Positions 1-9,617 of a stretch of DNA of 18,602 nucleotides are shown piece by piece (position 1 is the stretch's first letter; each line of letters begins with the position of its first letter). The DNA comes from Phascolomyces articulosus (lineage: Eukaryota > Mucoromycota > Mucoromycetes > Mucorales > Lichtheimiaceae), in NCBI GenBank assembly GCA_025677815.1, contig JAIXMP010000087.1:1-18602 (forward strand). Direction: 5' to 3'. Under the pieces are notes generated by a model that did not search any database, had not been told where the DNA came from, and saw only the letters and a program-made list of their open reading frames with translations. Both the position numbers and the translations under genes were made by a program.

Positions 1-144
1 TAATATTGTCAACATAAATATTATAATATGGAAGATCACTAAATAAAGATTGCATGCATCATTGTGTATATGAAGATAAGAATTTTAAACCAAAAGGAGA
101 ACTAATAAAATAATACTGTTGATTTTGAAAAGTGAAAGAAGTAT
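1..144. other. AT-rich left flank of the Gypsy element
   Basis: No gene can be called here. The last five bases (AGTAT, 140-144) should be one copy of the target-site duplication if the Gypsy element transposed here intact, but they do not match the bases after its 3' LTR. One minus-strand frame is nearly open (a single TGA) and could continue the Plavaka-like gene that the Gypsy element truncates on its other side. I could not match it to a conserved Plavaka motif, so this is only a possibility. Confidence 0.3.
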
Positions 145-717
145 TGTGGCATATTTACATATTCACACTTCTTCTCAAATATATTATCACTGATTCTACT
201 ATATCATATTATCACAAATAATAAATAATAATATAAATAAATAATATCGGTTGCCTCACATAATCCTCATTCCAATTATAATACAATAATAATGATCCTG
301 GTATAATATCCTATACACAATAATTATCAAATAATACACAAATACTACCATACCTTCTCATTGTACGAGTAAGAGCATAAAAGTAATAATAATCATCTAA
401 TGACTAATAGTCAACAAATATATATATGTACAACAAATATAATTATATCTCCTCATATTGTGTTATATCACTATGAACACTACCTATAATATATATCCAT
501 TATATCAAACAAATGCAATATTAACAAACTACCATGATCAATGATTAAGTGGCATAGATAAGAAAATATATAAATACTGTACTTGTAAAACAAGAATATA
601 ATTATCTTGATTATCATCTTTATCATTATAATAAATCTATATTGATTCTCATAAGACTTCTTCTGTCTCCATCTCTCTTTGTCATTAATTCTATTATTAA
701 TTCTTATCCATACCACA
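145..717 (+). repeat. 5' LTR of Ty3/Gypsy element (573 bp)
   Basis: It begins TGTGGCAT and ends ATACCACA, the TG...CA form of an LTR with a short terminal inverted repeat. It aligns end to end with 6444-6997. The two copies differ at a few percent of sites, nearly all C/T or G/A transitions. This copy carries about 19 extra bases near 417-438, a local duplication of a CAACAAATAT-type unit. A TATA-like box lies at 567-576. The LTR supplied the promoter and polyadenylation signals of the element. Confidence 0.93.
567..576 (+). promoter_or_regulatory. TATA-like box in the Gypsy 5' LTR
   Basis: TATATAAATA in the right third of the LTR is conserved at 6847-6856 in the 3' LTR. This is the expected place for the U3 promoter, which would put the transcript start near 590-600. 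Inferred from position and motif only. Confidence 0.5.
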
Positions 718-847
718 TTTTTTTCTTGTGAACTATCACTCTTTATACATCTACAAACCAACTCTCGATACATGCATTCATTCTTTTATTTTTAATCTAT
801 CTACACTTTCTTTATATTCTTGATCCATTACTTATTCTTATTTTACT
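718..847 (+). other. Gypsy leader with possible primer-binding site
   Basis: This 130-bp segment lies between the 5' LTR and the first gag ATG. No TGG-type tRNA primer-binding site follows the LTR; the leader begins with a T-run and TTCTTGT (723-729). That heptamer is complementary to ACAAGAA at 590-596, close to the predicted transcript 5' end. This is the arrangement of self-primed chromoviruses of the Tf1/sushi type. The match is short and could be chance. Confidence 0.35.
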
Positions 848-2470
848 ATGTCTAACTCACCTGCTTCCCAAAATTCCAATTCCAACCAACCCACTGATAA
901 CAATAATATTTCTGATAACAATCAAAATCAAACTCCAATTCAAACTGAACAACCTGATGCTATGATAGGTGAAGCACCCTGGGTTCCCAACCAGTAAGAT
1001 GGATCAAACCCAATTACTGTCGATCAACTTAGTCCTAATCCTGATCCCATCATAGTAATCCAATTTCTCTACCAAGACATTAATCAGCTGGCCCGATTGA
1101 TATTCCAAGCATCTGTTCATAATAATTTGGACCAGTTCCATCAATTTGTGGCTCAACACACCAATTGTAAGGAACGTCTTACCATTTTGGAGGAATTAAT
1201 CAAGCAACAGCAACCAACAATTAATAATCAAACAAGGCAAGATTCTTTTATCCCCAAGGACTTGCCTTAATTCCAACTCAAGGGTCGCTATCATCATGAT
1301 AAGGCCAAAGAGTGTTATGACTCAGCAGAAACATTTCTTGATGATTTCAAGATTCGTTTGGGAGCATATGGGCTTGATGTAGAACAGCATTGGCATCATT
1401 TAATTCCATTGTCAGTAGACCCTAACCGTTGTGCTTAGCTAGATGCTATCTTGGAAAAAACTAAAATGACTGACTGGCAATCTTTCCATCTGGTAATTGA
1501 GAAGCAATTCTCTTCACCATATACTATTTTCAATCATTGCCATCATCTCTACAGCATAAAGCAAGGCAAGTCCGAGCCTCTGCATGAGTACTCTCATAAA
1601 CTTCAAGAGTATGCATTCAAATCTGCCATTCCAAACAATCAAGATCTGGTATTCCATTACCTCTGCTCTCTCAACAAAAAATATTGTAAGCTAGCCTGGA
1701 CATTGGTAGCTAATCATCATGGTGATAAAGTACTGAAGGATCTTGATACAGTGGTACAGATGGTACTTACTCTGCTCACTTCTGAGGTGGAAGGCGAAAG
1801 CCATGGGTTATCGGATACTAGTAATAATGATGACTCAGATTCTGATTTGAGTGATGAGGAGGATAGCCGTCCTACTAAACATCGCTGTCATTCTTGCTCA
1901 AAAAATAATAAGAAGGACAAAGGGCCTGGTACTGGCAACAAGAACGCCTGTCCTTTGCACCTGAAGTCTAATCATCATAAATGGGAGTGCTCCAAGTTGA
2001 AGAGTCTCTCCAGTAACAACAACAACAAAAATAATAATAGTGGTGGTAACTTTGCTGCTATCTTGGGTGGTGCTAATGGTTCCTAGGCAAGTATTCATGC
2101 TCCTAGGTATAATAACTCTTTCCATGGTGGTGCTGGCAGTTCGGGTTTTGCTGCTAGTTCCTTAGGTACCAATTGGTGCCATTATTGCCATTGTGTCCCC
2201 TTTGTGTGTAGGCATGAGTGTCCAGAACTACTTCGTACTTATTGTGCGAATGGTCAAAACAATAATAATAATAATAATACTGCTGTGCATGGTCGCGCTT
2301 TACACTTGTCTCTACAAGTAGATGACTTGATTGACATAGACGATGATATAGAAACATTATCTCCTCACAAAGGTATGAGTCAAAACAATACTTTTCAGTA
2401 TTCCATAAAAATAAAGCAATACACATCACAACACAATCATAATATTATAAATGAAACTGATATACCTTCT
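848..2470 (+). pseudogene. gag: Gypsy gag (nucleocapsid) region, stop-interrupted
   Basis: This is the structural protein of the retrotransposon particle. The ATG at 848 opens a frame that continues unshifted into pol. In-frame stops lie at 995 (TAA), 1268 (TAA), 1436 (TAG) and 2084 (TAG), each plausible as a former CAA/CAG Gln codon. The N-terminus is Ser/Asn/Gln-rich; the middle resembles the retrotransposon gag domain (RLGAYG near 1353, YSHKLQEYAFKS near 1585). An acidic serine stretch is followed by a zinc-knuckle-like C-x2-H-x4-H-x4-C (CPLHLKSNHHKWEC, from about 1948), a Cys-to-His variant of CCHC. A second Cys/His cluster (WCHYC...RHEC) lies near 2176-2222. The tail is Asn-rich and then acidic. 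It is fused in frame to protease, as in many fungal chromoviruses. It is nonfunctional as it stands. Confidence 0.85.
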
Positions 2471-4365
2471 ACTATTCTCGTTCCTATTATTTTATAAGGT
2501 AAACGAATATTAGCTTTATTAGACACTAGTTGCAATAGATCCTTACTTAATATTAATTATATTAATAAAAACCATTTGACCATTACACCTTTAAAAACAT
2601 ATGCACCTGTTATTACTTCCTTGGAAGGTTTGGTTGGGAAAAGAAAAGGGATTATGAAAAATTTACAATTAAAATATAGGAATAAAAACGTCACACACAC
2701 GTTTGAAGCTTTACCACTTTCAGAAAACACCATTATGACAATTGGTCTGGATCTTATGCCTAAACTTGGTATTGCTATCATAGGACTCTTACAATCTTAG
2801 GATGATCAACAACCTAACAAAATAAGCAATGAAACTGCATTAGATATTGATCCCCCTAATAAATCGCCTGTAGGAACACAAGATGAACAGGAATATTTTC
2901 ATAAAAAGATAAAACCTTTTTTGGATCAAAATTCACACATTCCTCCTACATCATACTGTCCTATTCCTGAAGCTATGATTCACTTAGACACACTACCCAA
3001 TGTTATAGTATATAAACCACAATATCCATTGCCATATGCTTTGATTCCAGAATTAAAAAATACAATCAAACAATGGCTTGAGGATAGTGTTATTATACCT
3101 GCTCCTACCAATACTGAATTTAATTCACTACTTACTGTCGTACCTAAACGTGATGCACATAGCAATATTACAAAACATCGACTATGCTTAGATACACATA
3201 GATTAAATAACATCCTCATATCTCACAATCAATATCCACTTGCTTCTATAAATAACATTTTTCATAAATTGAAAGGAAACTCTGTTTTTACTACACTTGA
3301 TCTAACATCAGTATTTTAAAGATTTCCTGTACTACCTGAACATCAACATAAACTAAGTTTTACCTTCCTTGGCAAACAATACTGTCATGCAAAAGGTTGT
3401 TTCAGCTTAAAAATGTTAAGTAGTACGTTTCAATGCATAATCCACATCATCCTACATGATCTTCTATATGCTCATTCATTTATAGATAACATTGTTATAG
3501 CATCCAAATCAATATATGATCATATTGACCACATCAATACAGTTATCCAAAAATTAAATAAAAATATATTAATTTTAAACCAAGAAAAATGTAACTTTGC
3601 ACAATTATCTACTACACTACTGGGATTTTGCATCTTAAACAAGGGTATTGTACTTGATACTTGAAAAGTAACAACTGTATTAGATTATCCATAGTTACAT
3701 ACTGGTTGCGATTGTATGAAATTTCTTGGATTAGTAAATTACTTCAGATCGTACATTCCTTCATGCTCTACCTTGACTGCACCTTTAGATGCCCTATGTC
3801 ATGAAAAAGATATTTGTAACAAATGGACAGAAAAACATCAAAAAGCCTTTGATACTTTATGCATCATTTTAACGAAATCTCCAATTTTATTGTATCCAAA
3901 TTTCAGCTATCCTTTTTACATAGCTACAGATGCATCAAATATAGGAATAAGTGCTGTCCTTTATCAAATCATTGATAAAGAGGTCAAACATATTGCTTTT
4001 AAATCATGAGCGCTCTTGCATTCAGAAAGATGATATAGTATTACGCACAAAGAACTTTATGCAATTGTATATTCCTTGGATTCCTTTCATCCATACATAT
4101 ACTTACAACTGGAAGTAATCCTTCAAACAGACCATCGCAGTCTTTGTTGGATCATGACACAAAATATTGCTAATAGAATGATCATTAGCTAGTTTGAAAC
4201 GATATTGAATTATCCAAAGCTCAAAATACAGTATCTGCCTGGTTAACAGAACACCTTGCCAGATCTTCTCAGTCATTTATACAAGGACATAGAGGACATC
4301 GATTCTTTAGATGGGGCGTAACATCCTAAGTATTCACTTCTGCAATTAAAACAAAAATATAAAAT
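2471..4365 (+). pseudogene. pol: Gypsy protease, reverse transcriptase and RNase H
   Basis: This is the polyprotein region that copies the element's RNA into DNA, in the same frame as gag. Protease: LLDTSCNRS near 2516, where the family has DTG, so the active-site Gly has become Ser (GGT to AGT). RT: the fingers motif VVPKRD near 3137, the first catalytic Asp in TLDLTS near 3295, and the second motif FIDNIVIAS near 3479, where YxDD-type Asp-Asp has become Asp-Asn. The connection motif FLGLVNYFR is near 3721. RNase H: IATDAS near 3928 and THKELYAIVYSLD near 4046 keep their acidic residues. In-frame stops at 2495, 2798, 3317, 3662, 3692, 4007, 4031, 4190, 4244, 4319 and 4367 fit Gln, Arg or Trp codons hit by C-to-T or G-to-A. 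A frameshift in an A-rich stretch (about 4340-4370) moves the rest into another frame. Confidence 0.92.
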
Positions 4366-6318
4366 ATGAAATATGATTATAACAAACAATTAAAAGAAAA
4401 GTCAAAAGAAAAAGAAAAAGATCAAAATGCAATACACCTTAACACCTTACATGCTGATAATCCATTTATAGACATGATCACGCCCCCTGTGGAAGATCAA
4501 CATGAATTATTAATTGACCAGCATAACTTTGGTCACTTTGGTGCTGAAGCAATGACAAATGGCTTAAGAAGTCAAGGCTTTAATTGAATGGATTATTTAA
4601 TGAAGCTTTAAATGTTGTATGCTCATAAATACATTGCAAAACACAATATAGTTAAACAAGGATATCATCCTTTAAAACCTATACAAGCTTACCTACCTGC
4701 AGATCACTGGGCTATTGACTTAGCTAGACCACTTCGTGTTACTGATCTTGGTAATACTTATTTACTTGTTATGGTAGACATCTGTACAAGATTTGTTATC
4801 TTAAGAGCAATACCTAACAAACAATCTAATACTATTGCAAGAACATTAATACAAGTCTTTTCAGACTTTGGATTTCCTCAATACTTACAAAGTAATCATG
4901 GATCCGAATTTTCCAACTCAATCATGACCAAACTTACTAAAGCCGCAGGCATATTTACAAGATTCTCTATGCCTTATCATGCAAGGTCAAACCCTAGTGA
5001 ACGTTTTGTACAAACAGCCATAAGAGCAATTAAAAAATGTATCAATGGTGCAATTAAATCTTGGGACATATTCATTCCTAGTGTATAATTGTCTATAAAT
5101 GCAAAAATTGCAAAACGTATGGACACAGCTCCTTACACCTTAATGTTTGCTAGAAAAATGAATCAATTCCAAGATTTCAGAAAAGAAACAGGTCAAGAAC
5201 TGTTTTCTATTGAAGGTCTTAAGGAAAGTGTGGAATTTGGTTAATTTTTAGATTAGAATAAAAGATAAAAATGGACGATATAAATCCTTTGAGACTTTGT
5301 TATAGGTTTTTTAATAGAGAGAAAGATTTTAAATAAAAGTTGAATTACTTTTCTACAATTACATTTATAATGGCTTATTTATACTTTTTCTATTCTATGA
5401 AAGATGTGGGCTTAGTTACTTGTTTTATACTATTCTATATTCTGGATGGATGAATTGGGACCTTTGGGATATAATAATTATTATCGTTTATAAGAGTAGT
5501 TATAAGGATAGGTCTAAGGCTGTGCCTTTTATCTTTGATATCTTCTTTGACATTTTCTTTTTATAGAGTTATATGAAGGTAGTACATCATTATGCGATTA
5601 TACTAATTTCCTTTTTTACACAAGGATTATTTAAGTTTCCTTATTTGTATATGTGCTCAGGCTGTGCCTTTTGTGTAATATCGGTGTTTATTATAGAGTA
5701 TAGTGTCAGAATATGATAGAAAGAATTAAGAAAATGGAACAAATTGTATTTCCTGCTATCAATGAACATGTTAAAGCTATAATTGAAGCATAAACACAGA
5801 AATTTAACAAAAAGCATATCATTGTTGATTTTCCACCAAACAGTCATGTCATGGTTAGAGTAAAACAGAAAGGAAGTAAATTAGAACCAGAATATCATGG
5901 TCCATACACAGTGGTTTGAAAGAATCGTGGTGGCTTATACATTCTGAAAGATGAAATGGGAAATTTAAAACCTTCAAATTATCTACCCAATTGACTTAAA
6001 TTAATCTCACAAGATGAAGTAATCCCTTGTGACGAGTTATATGAAGTAAAAGCAATTATAGCACACTGTGAAATTAAACCTGGTGTTTATACATATAAAG
6101 TTAGATGGGCAGGATATAAAGAAGAAGATGATACTTGGGAAAAAGCAGAAAACTTCTCTTAACAACAAACTATTATTAACTATTGGAAAAGACTTAGCTC
6201 TGAACCCAATAAAAATAAAAATGCACAAGCTCCTATTTCAAATAATAAACGCAAATGCTCTATGCAGCCAGATGCATCATTGGAACAACTCCATAAATCC
6301 ACTCAATCACGTAAATGA
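4366..6318 (+). pseudogene. pol: Gypsy integrase with GPY/F and chromodomain
   Basis: This is the integrase end of pol, which inserts the cDNA into chromosomes. A lysine-rich linker is followed by a degenerate HHCC zinc-binding region (HNFGHFG near 4525, with Tyr where Cys is expected near 4618). In the catalytic core, the first Asp is in WAIDLA (near 4708). The second is Asn in SNHGSEF (near 4892; family has Asp-Asn-Gly). The Glu is in PSERFVQ (near 4995). A solo LTR interrupts the reading frame at 5229-5718. After it come a GPY/F-like segment (EPEYHGPYTVV, near 5885) and a chromodomain (YTYKVRWAGYKEEDDTWE, near 6090-6142), which targets modified chromatin in chromoviruses. Stops at 4585, 4609, 5086, 5791, 5917, 5992 and 6160 fit lost Trp, Gln or Arg codons. 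The natural stop is either TGA 6316 or TAA 6349. Confidence 0.92.
5229..5718. repeat. Solo LTR (family E, copy 1) inside integrase
   Basis: This 490-bp insertion begins TGTGGAATTT and ends ATATGATA (probably once ATGACA). It is flanked by a perfect 5-bp direct repeat GAAAG (5224-5228 and 5719-5723). Removing the insertion and one repeat rejoins the integrase codons as Glu-Arg-Ile-Lys in one frame. It carries an internal direct repeat AGGCTGTGCCTTTT (5517-5530 and 5659-5672). Its right part resembles 15250-15298 plus 16233-16366, a second copy. It has no coding capacity; the orientation is uncertain. Confidence 0.85.
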
Positions 6319-6443
6319 TCATTTACAAATAAATACCTTGCAATAACATTGTAAAAACTAAATTAAATTATAAATATAAAGAATATAAAATAACAAATAT
6401 AAAAACAATACAAAATATAAGTTCGCAACCTAGAAGGGGGTAA
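6319..6443 (+). other. Gypsy 3' untranslated segment
   Basis: This A-rich stretch lies between the pol stop and the 3' LTR and ends in the polypurine tract. No further open frame is seen. Confidence 0.6.
6432..6440 (+). promoter_or_regulatory. Polypurine tract
   Basis: AGAAGGGGG sits three bases before the 3' LTR, the expected place for the plus-strand DNA primer of reverse transcription. It is one of the few G-runs in the region. Confidence 0.8.
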
Positions 6444-6997
6444 TGTGGCATATTTACATATCCACACTTCCTCTCATATATATTATTACTGATTCTACTA
6501 CATCGTGTTATCACAAATAATAAATAATAATATAAATAAATAATATCGGTTGCCTCACATAATCCTCATTCCAATAATAATACAATAATAATGATCCTAG
6601 TATAATATCCTATACACAATAATTATCAAATAATATGCAAATACTACCATACCTTCTCATTGTATGAGTAAGAGCATAAAAGTAATAATAATCATCCAAT
6701 GACTAATGGTCAACAAATATAATTATATCTCCTCATGTTGTGTTATATCACTATGAACACCACCTATAATATATATTTGTTATATCAAACAAATGCAATA
6801 TTAATAAACTACCATGATCAATGATTAAGTAGCATGGATAAGAAAATATATAAATACTGTACTTATAAAACTAGAATATAATTATCTTTATTATCATCTT
6901 TATCATTATAATAAATCTATATCGATTCTCACAAGACTTCTTCTGTCTCCATCTCTCTTTGTCATTAATTCTATTGTTAATTCTTATCCATACCACC
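6444..6997 (+). repeat. 3' LTR of Ty3/Gypsy element (554 bp)
   Basis: It starts TGTGGCAT and matches the 5' LTR throughout, lacking that copy's short internal duplication. Its last base is C where the 5' LTR has A, so the exact boundary is soft. The following bases read on the minus strand as Plavaka coding sequence, showing that the element landed in that gene. No duplication matching 140-144 is seen. Confidence 0.9.
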
Positions 6998-8297
6998 ATT
7001 GCCTAAGTTTGTTATTGTTATTTGGGCAGTGGAGAATTAGAAAGTATGCTAACACATGGCTAGCCCTGTTCATCCCCTTATTTTGTATATCTTTTAGTGT
7101 GTTCCCTAGTAAATGATATATAATTTTAGTTAAGCAAGAAAAAAGAATAAAAATTACTTTATCTTTTGTACAAATGAATAATTACCAAGCTTAATGTATA
7201 GTGGATATGCAAAGGATCTGCTATTACCAGTAACTACAGTTTCATCTGATGATAGCATTAGGGCCAAGACAATTATACCTACTGGAATTTTTACCTATAG
7301 CAGAAAGTAATGTTAAGATACTAATACTGGGATGCAATAAAAGTTATTGCACAAACATTCTTACCTGTAAGTCATTCCACTATTTTGCTGTGAAGATATC
7401 TTGTTCTACCTGCTTCCCATTTCTTTCCCAGGTTTTAGGCAAAAGTATAGTATTATCCCAAAACTCTTTATAGTTGAACAGAAGCTCACAAAGGTTTTTG
7501 ATATCATAGTAAACAAGTTTAATGGTCCTATATGAGTCATGAAAATCTTAAATACAACTGCTTGGAATACCATGAACATCAGTTATATCAAAGTCATATT
7601 TATAAAAAGGCTATATAGTAATAATACAAGTTGTTACTTTTTTGATACAGAAAGTGTAATAACTGATAAATTTTAATGTATTGATTACCACTGACTCTCC
7701 CCCACATTCCGTATCGATTTTTGAAAAGAGACCATCAATTATACAAGTTGAGATTTTCAAACAATTACTAGTGTTATGGACCAAGTCAGCAGCATCCTGC
7801 ACAATATCTGCGAATCTATATTTTTTGTAAATCATACATGTACTTATACTGTTGTGATTGATCCTAAACTTACTCTTTATGCTTGGCTTTGGACAGTCCT
7901 ATAGTTAAAGACACTCGAGCAAGACATAATTCAATATCATTTAGTTTTAGGGTGCTCTTCTCATTAGTGTTCATACCATTACTATCACCCTGTATATCTA
8001 TGGCTGATATAGCCACAGCTATATTACAATGGTATTAATTATCCAAGACAATATATGTTCTTGTTATGGACTAATATATATATATACATTTATTCAGTAC
8101 GTTTCGATCTTTATTACTACATAGTTCTATAGAAAATGATTGATCATCACTCATGTTATATGCAAAATCATACTTTATTTATCATTGTTGTTAGTTGGCT
8201 AAAAAAAGTATAGAGGATAAAAAGAAAAAGAAAAAGCTGGACCCTTACACCATAATCATACTGGCTATCAAAGGTGAGTATCTCATTTTCAACCTAG

Positions 8298-8379
8298 TGT
8301 AATCCTTAATGATTACTACTCTCCTCTTTCTTTTTATATATTTTTATTTCAATTCATTCTATTTTTTATATCTTTCCTA

Positions 8380-8410
<31 letters not shown>

Positions 8411-9212
8411 TATTATATTAGTTATATTATTATTATTATCATCAGTACCTTTTATTTTTATCATTAGTGCCTTTTCATTTTTATCATTATTTTGTATTAG
8501 AAATAGCAGTGAAATCTATAAAGCCAAAGGCCTTTTTTTTTCTACTTGCACAACCAACTTATTGATCATATATCCGTCTATAATTGTGTAACCTGCATAT
8601 CGTTCCTGAATCTGACCTTGATATCCAATATTGAGATTTTTAATTGTGAAATGATGTTACTTCTTGGTCCTACTCGACCTTCTTATTTATTCCATCACTT
8701 TCAACATTATTCTCTATTACTAAGGATCTTAGCATCTTGGTAATGCAGCTAAGGATCTTGGCTAACCAATAACCTTCTGTATTATTTATATATGCAATAC
8801 AATTGGATATTATTCCTCGCCAAGTTGTCTTCTGCCAAGAATAATTGGTTGCTGCACTGCTTTGGAAAAAGTATAAAAGGCTAGGATTTTTGAACTGAAA
8901 TAATTATCGAACATTTCACTAAAAGAATAAATTAACATTCTTATCCCTTAATAACTCAAATATTGAATAATCATATTCGTTTTATATTCTTGATATAATT
9001 TATATCCATCTAATTGCTTATTAAAAAGCCTTATTTTATCTAACTACTTGATCTAATCAATTCAATATAAATCTTCTAATTTCTATAATAATTGAAGACC
9101 ATTTTATTAAATATATCATTGTAGTATATGTTAATTACTACTGGTGCTCACTATATTAAACTACCTATTACCTGTAATCCACCTAAGTCCTATCTTAAAA
9201 CCAAGGGTTACA
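8298..9212 (+). repeat. Solo LTR A (915 bp) in Plavaka exon 1
   Basis: It starts TGTAATCC and ends GGGTTACA. The flanks are CTAG (8294-8297) and CTGG (9213-9216), a 4-bp target duplication with one G-to-A change. Removing it joins the Plavaka frame across the site. The family has two more copies here, 13928-14836 (inverted) and 15299-16232. It contains a (TTA)n-type microsatellite (about 8383-8440) and a TATA box. No long open frame is meaningful. Confidence 0.88.
8872..8878 (+). promoter_or_regulatory. TATA box of solo LTR A
   Basis: TATAAAA, within AAAAAGTATAAAAGGC, is conserved in copy B (minus strand, about 14261-14269) and copy C (15868-15874). It is the likely U3 promoter of the parental retrotransposon. 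Confidence 0.6.
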
Positions 9213-9440
9213 CTGGTGTGAATTAACATTAATTTTATTTATAACAATAAATGAAGTAAAAGGCAATGGTTCATTATGTGATTTTAAATGTGCATTGACT
9301 GCATTTTCAGTTTGAAACCTATAGTTTCTATATGAAGAATATGGGCATTTAGGCATTTTGACAGATAACAAAAAAAAAAATGAAATGACAGGAGAGTTTA
9401 GGCCTAGGTTGGAAGAGTGAATTTCTGCAGCATCGACACA

Positions 9441-9575
9441 CTTTTTTTCATGCAGCATAACATATACTTAATTTGTACCTTTTTTTACACAGTATAGAAT
9501 ATACTTAGTTTGTACTTTTTTTCATACAGCATAATATATACATAATTTGTACTTTTTTTTATACAGTAGTAAACT
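9441..9575. repeat. Tandem repeat array, ~37-bp unit, ~3.5 copies
   Basis: Units start at 9441, 9479, 9515 and 9552. Each is a C-T7-like run followed by a CAGCATA...ATACTTAATTTGTA-type sequence. The array lies between the start codons of two divergent genes (minus-strand Plavaka at 9356, plus-strand unknown gene at 9618). It may be a shared promoter or the subterminal repeats typical of CACTA-type transposons. Confidence 0.8.
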
Positions 9576-9617
9576 TTTCTTTTTTTTTCACTCAATTTAT
9601 TATATTTATTATATATA

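Larger units (their letters stand above)
7000..9356 (-). pseudogene. Plavaka-like (CACTA-type) transposase gene, multi-exon, truncated
   Basis: This is a cut-and-paste transposase gene of the fungal Plavaka group. The proposed ATG is at 9356 (MPKCPYSSYRNY, then NAVNAHLKSHNE: a C2H2-like N-terminus whose second Cys is missing). Solo LTR A interrupts exon 1 and the frame resumes at 8297. Inferred GT-AG introns: 8199-8248, 7816-7873, 7611-7688, 7295-7364 and 7106-7185; at least one more probably lies between 7980 and 8198. Conserved blocks: LARVSLTIGLSKAKHKE near 7940-7875; KYDFDI through LCELLFNYKEF (7600-7440); then the hallmark MLSSDETVV...AYPLYIKLGN (about 7260-7185), matching the SDKT...YPVYLTIGN motif of Plavaka. 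LKDIQ and HVLAYFLI follow the last intron. In-frame TAA and TAG fit former Gln and Trp codons. The C-terminal half is missing beyond the Gypsy LTR. Confidence 0.75.

Noticed and set aside
480..773. Minus-strand 97-residue open frame
   Set aside because: It overlaps the Gypsy 5' LTR and leader; the sequence is LTR.
848..6318. Reassigned genetic code in which TAA/TAG encode Gln
   Set aside because: TGA also appears at Arg and Trp positions, catalytic residues are mutated and a frameshift is present. Decay explains all of these; a code change explains only part.
8383..8440. CRISPR-like or regulatory repeat array
   Set aside because: It is a simple TTA microsatellite shared by LTR copies A, B and C.
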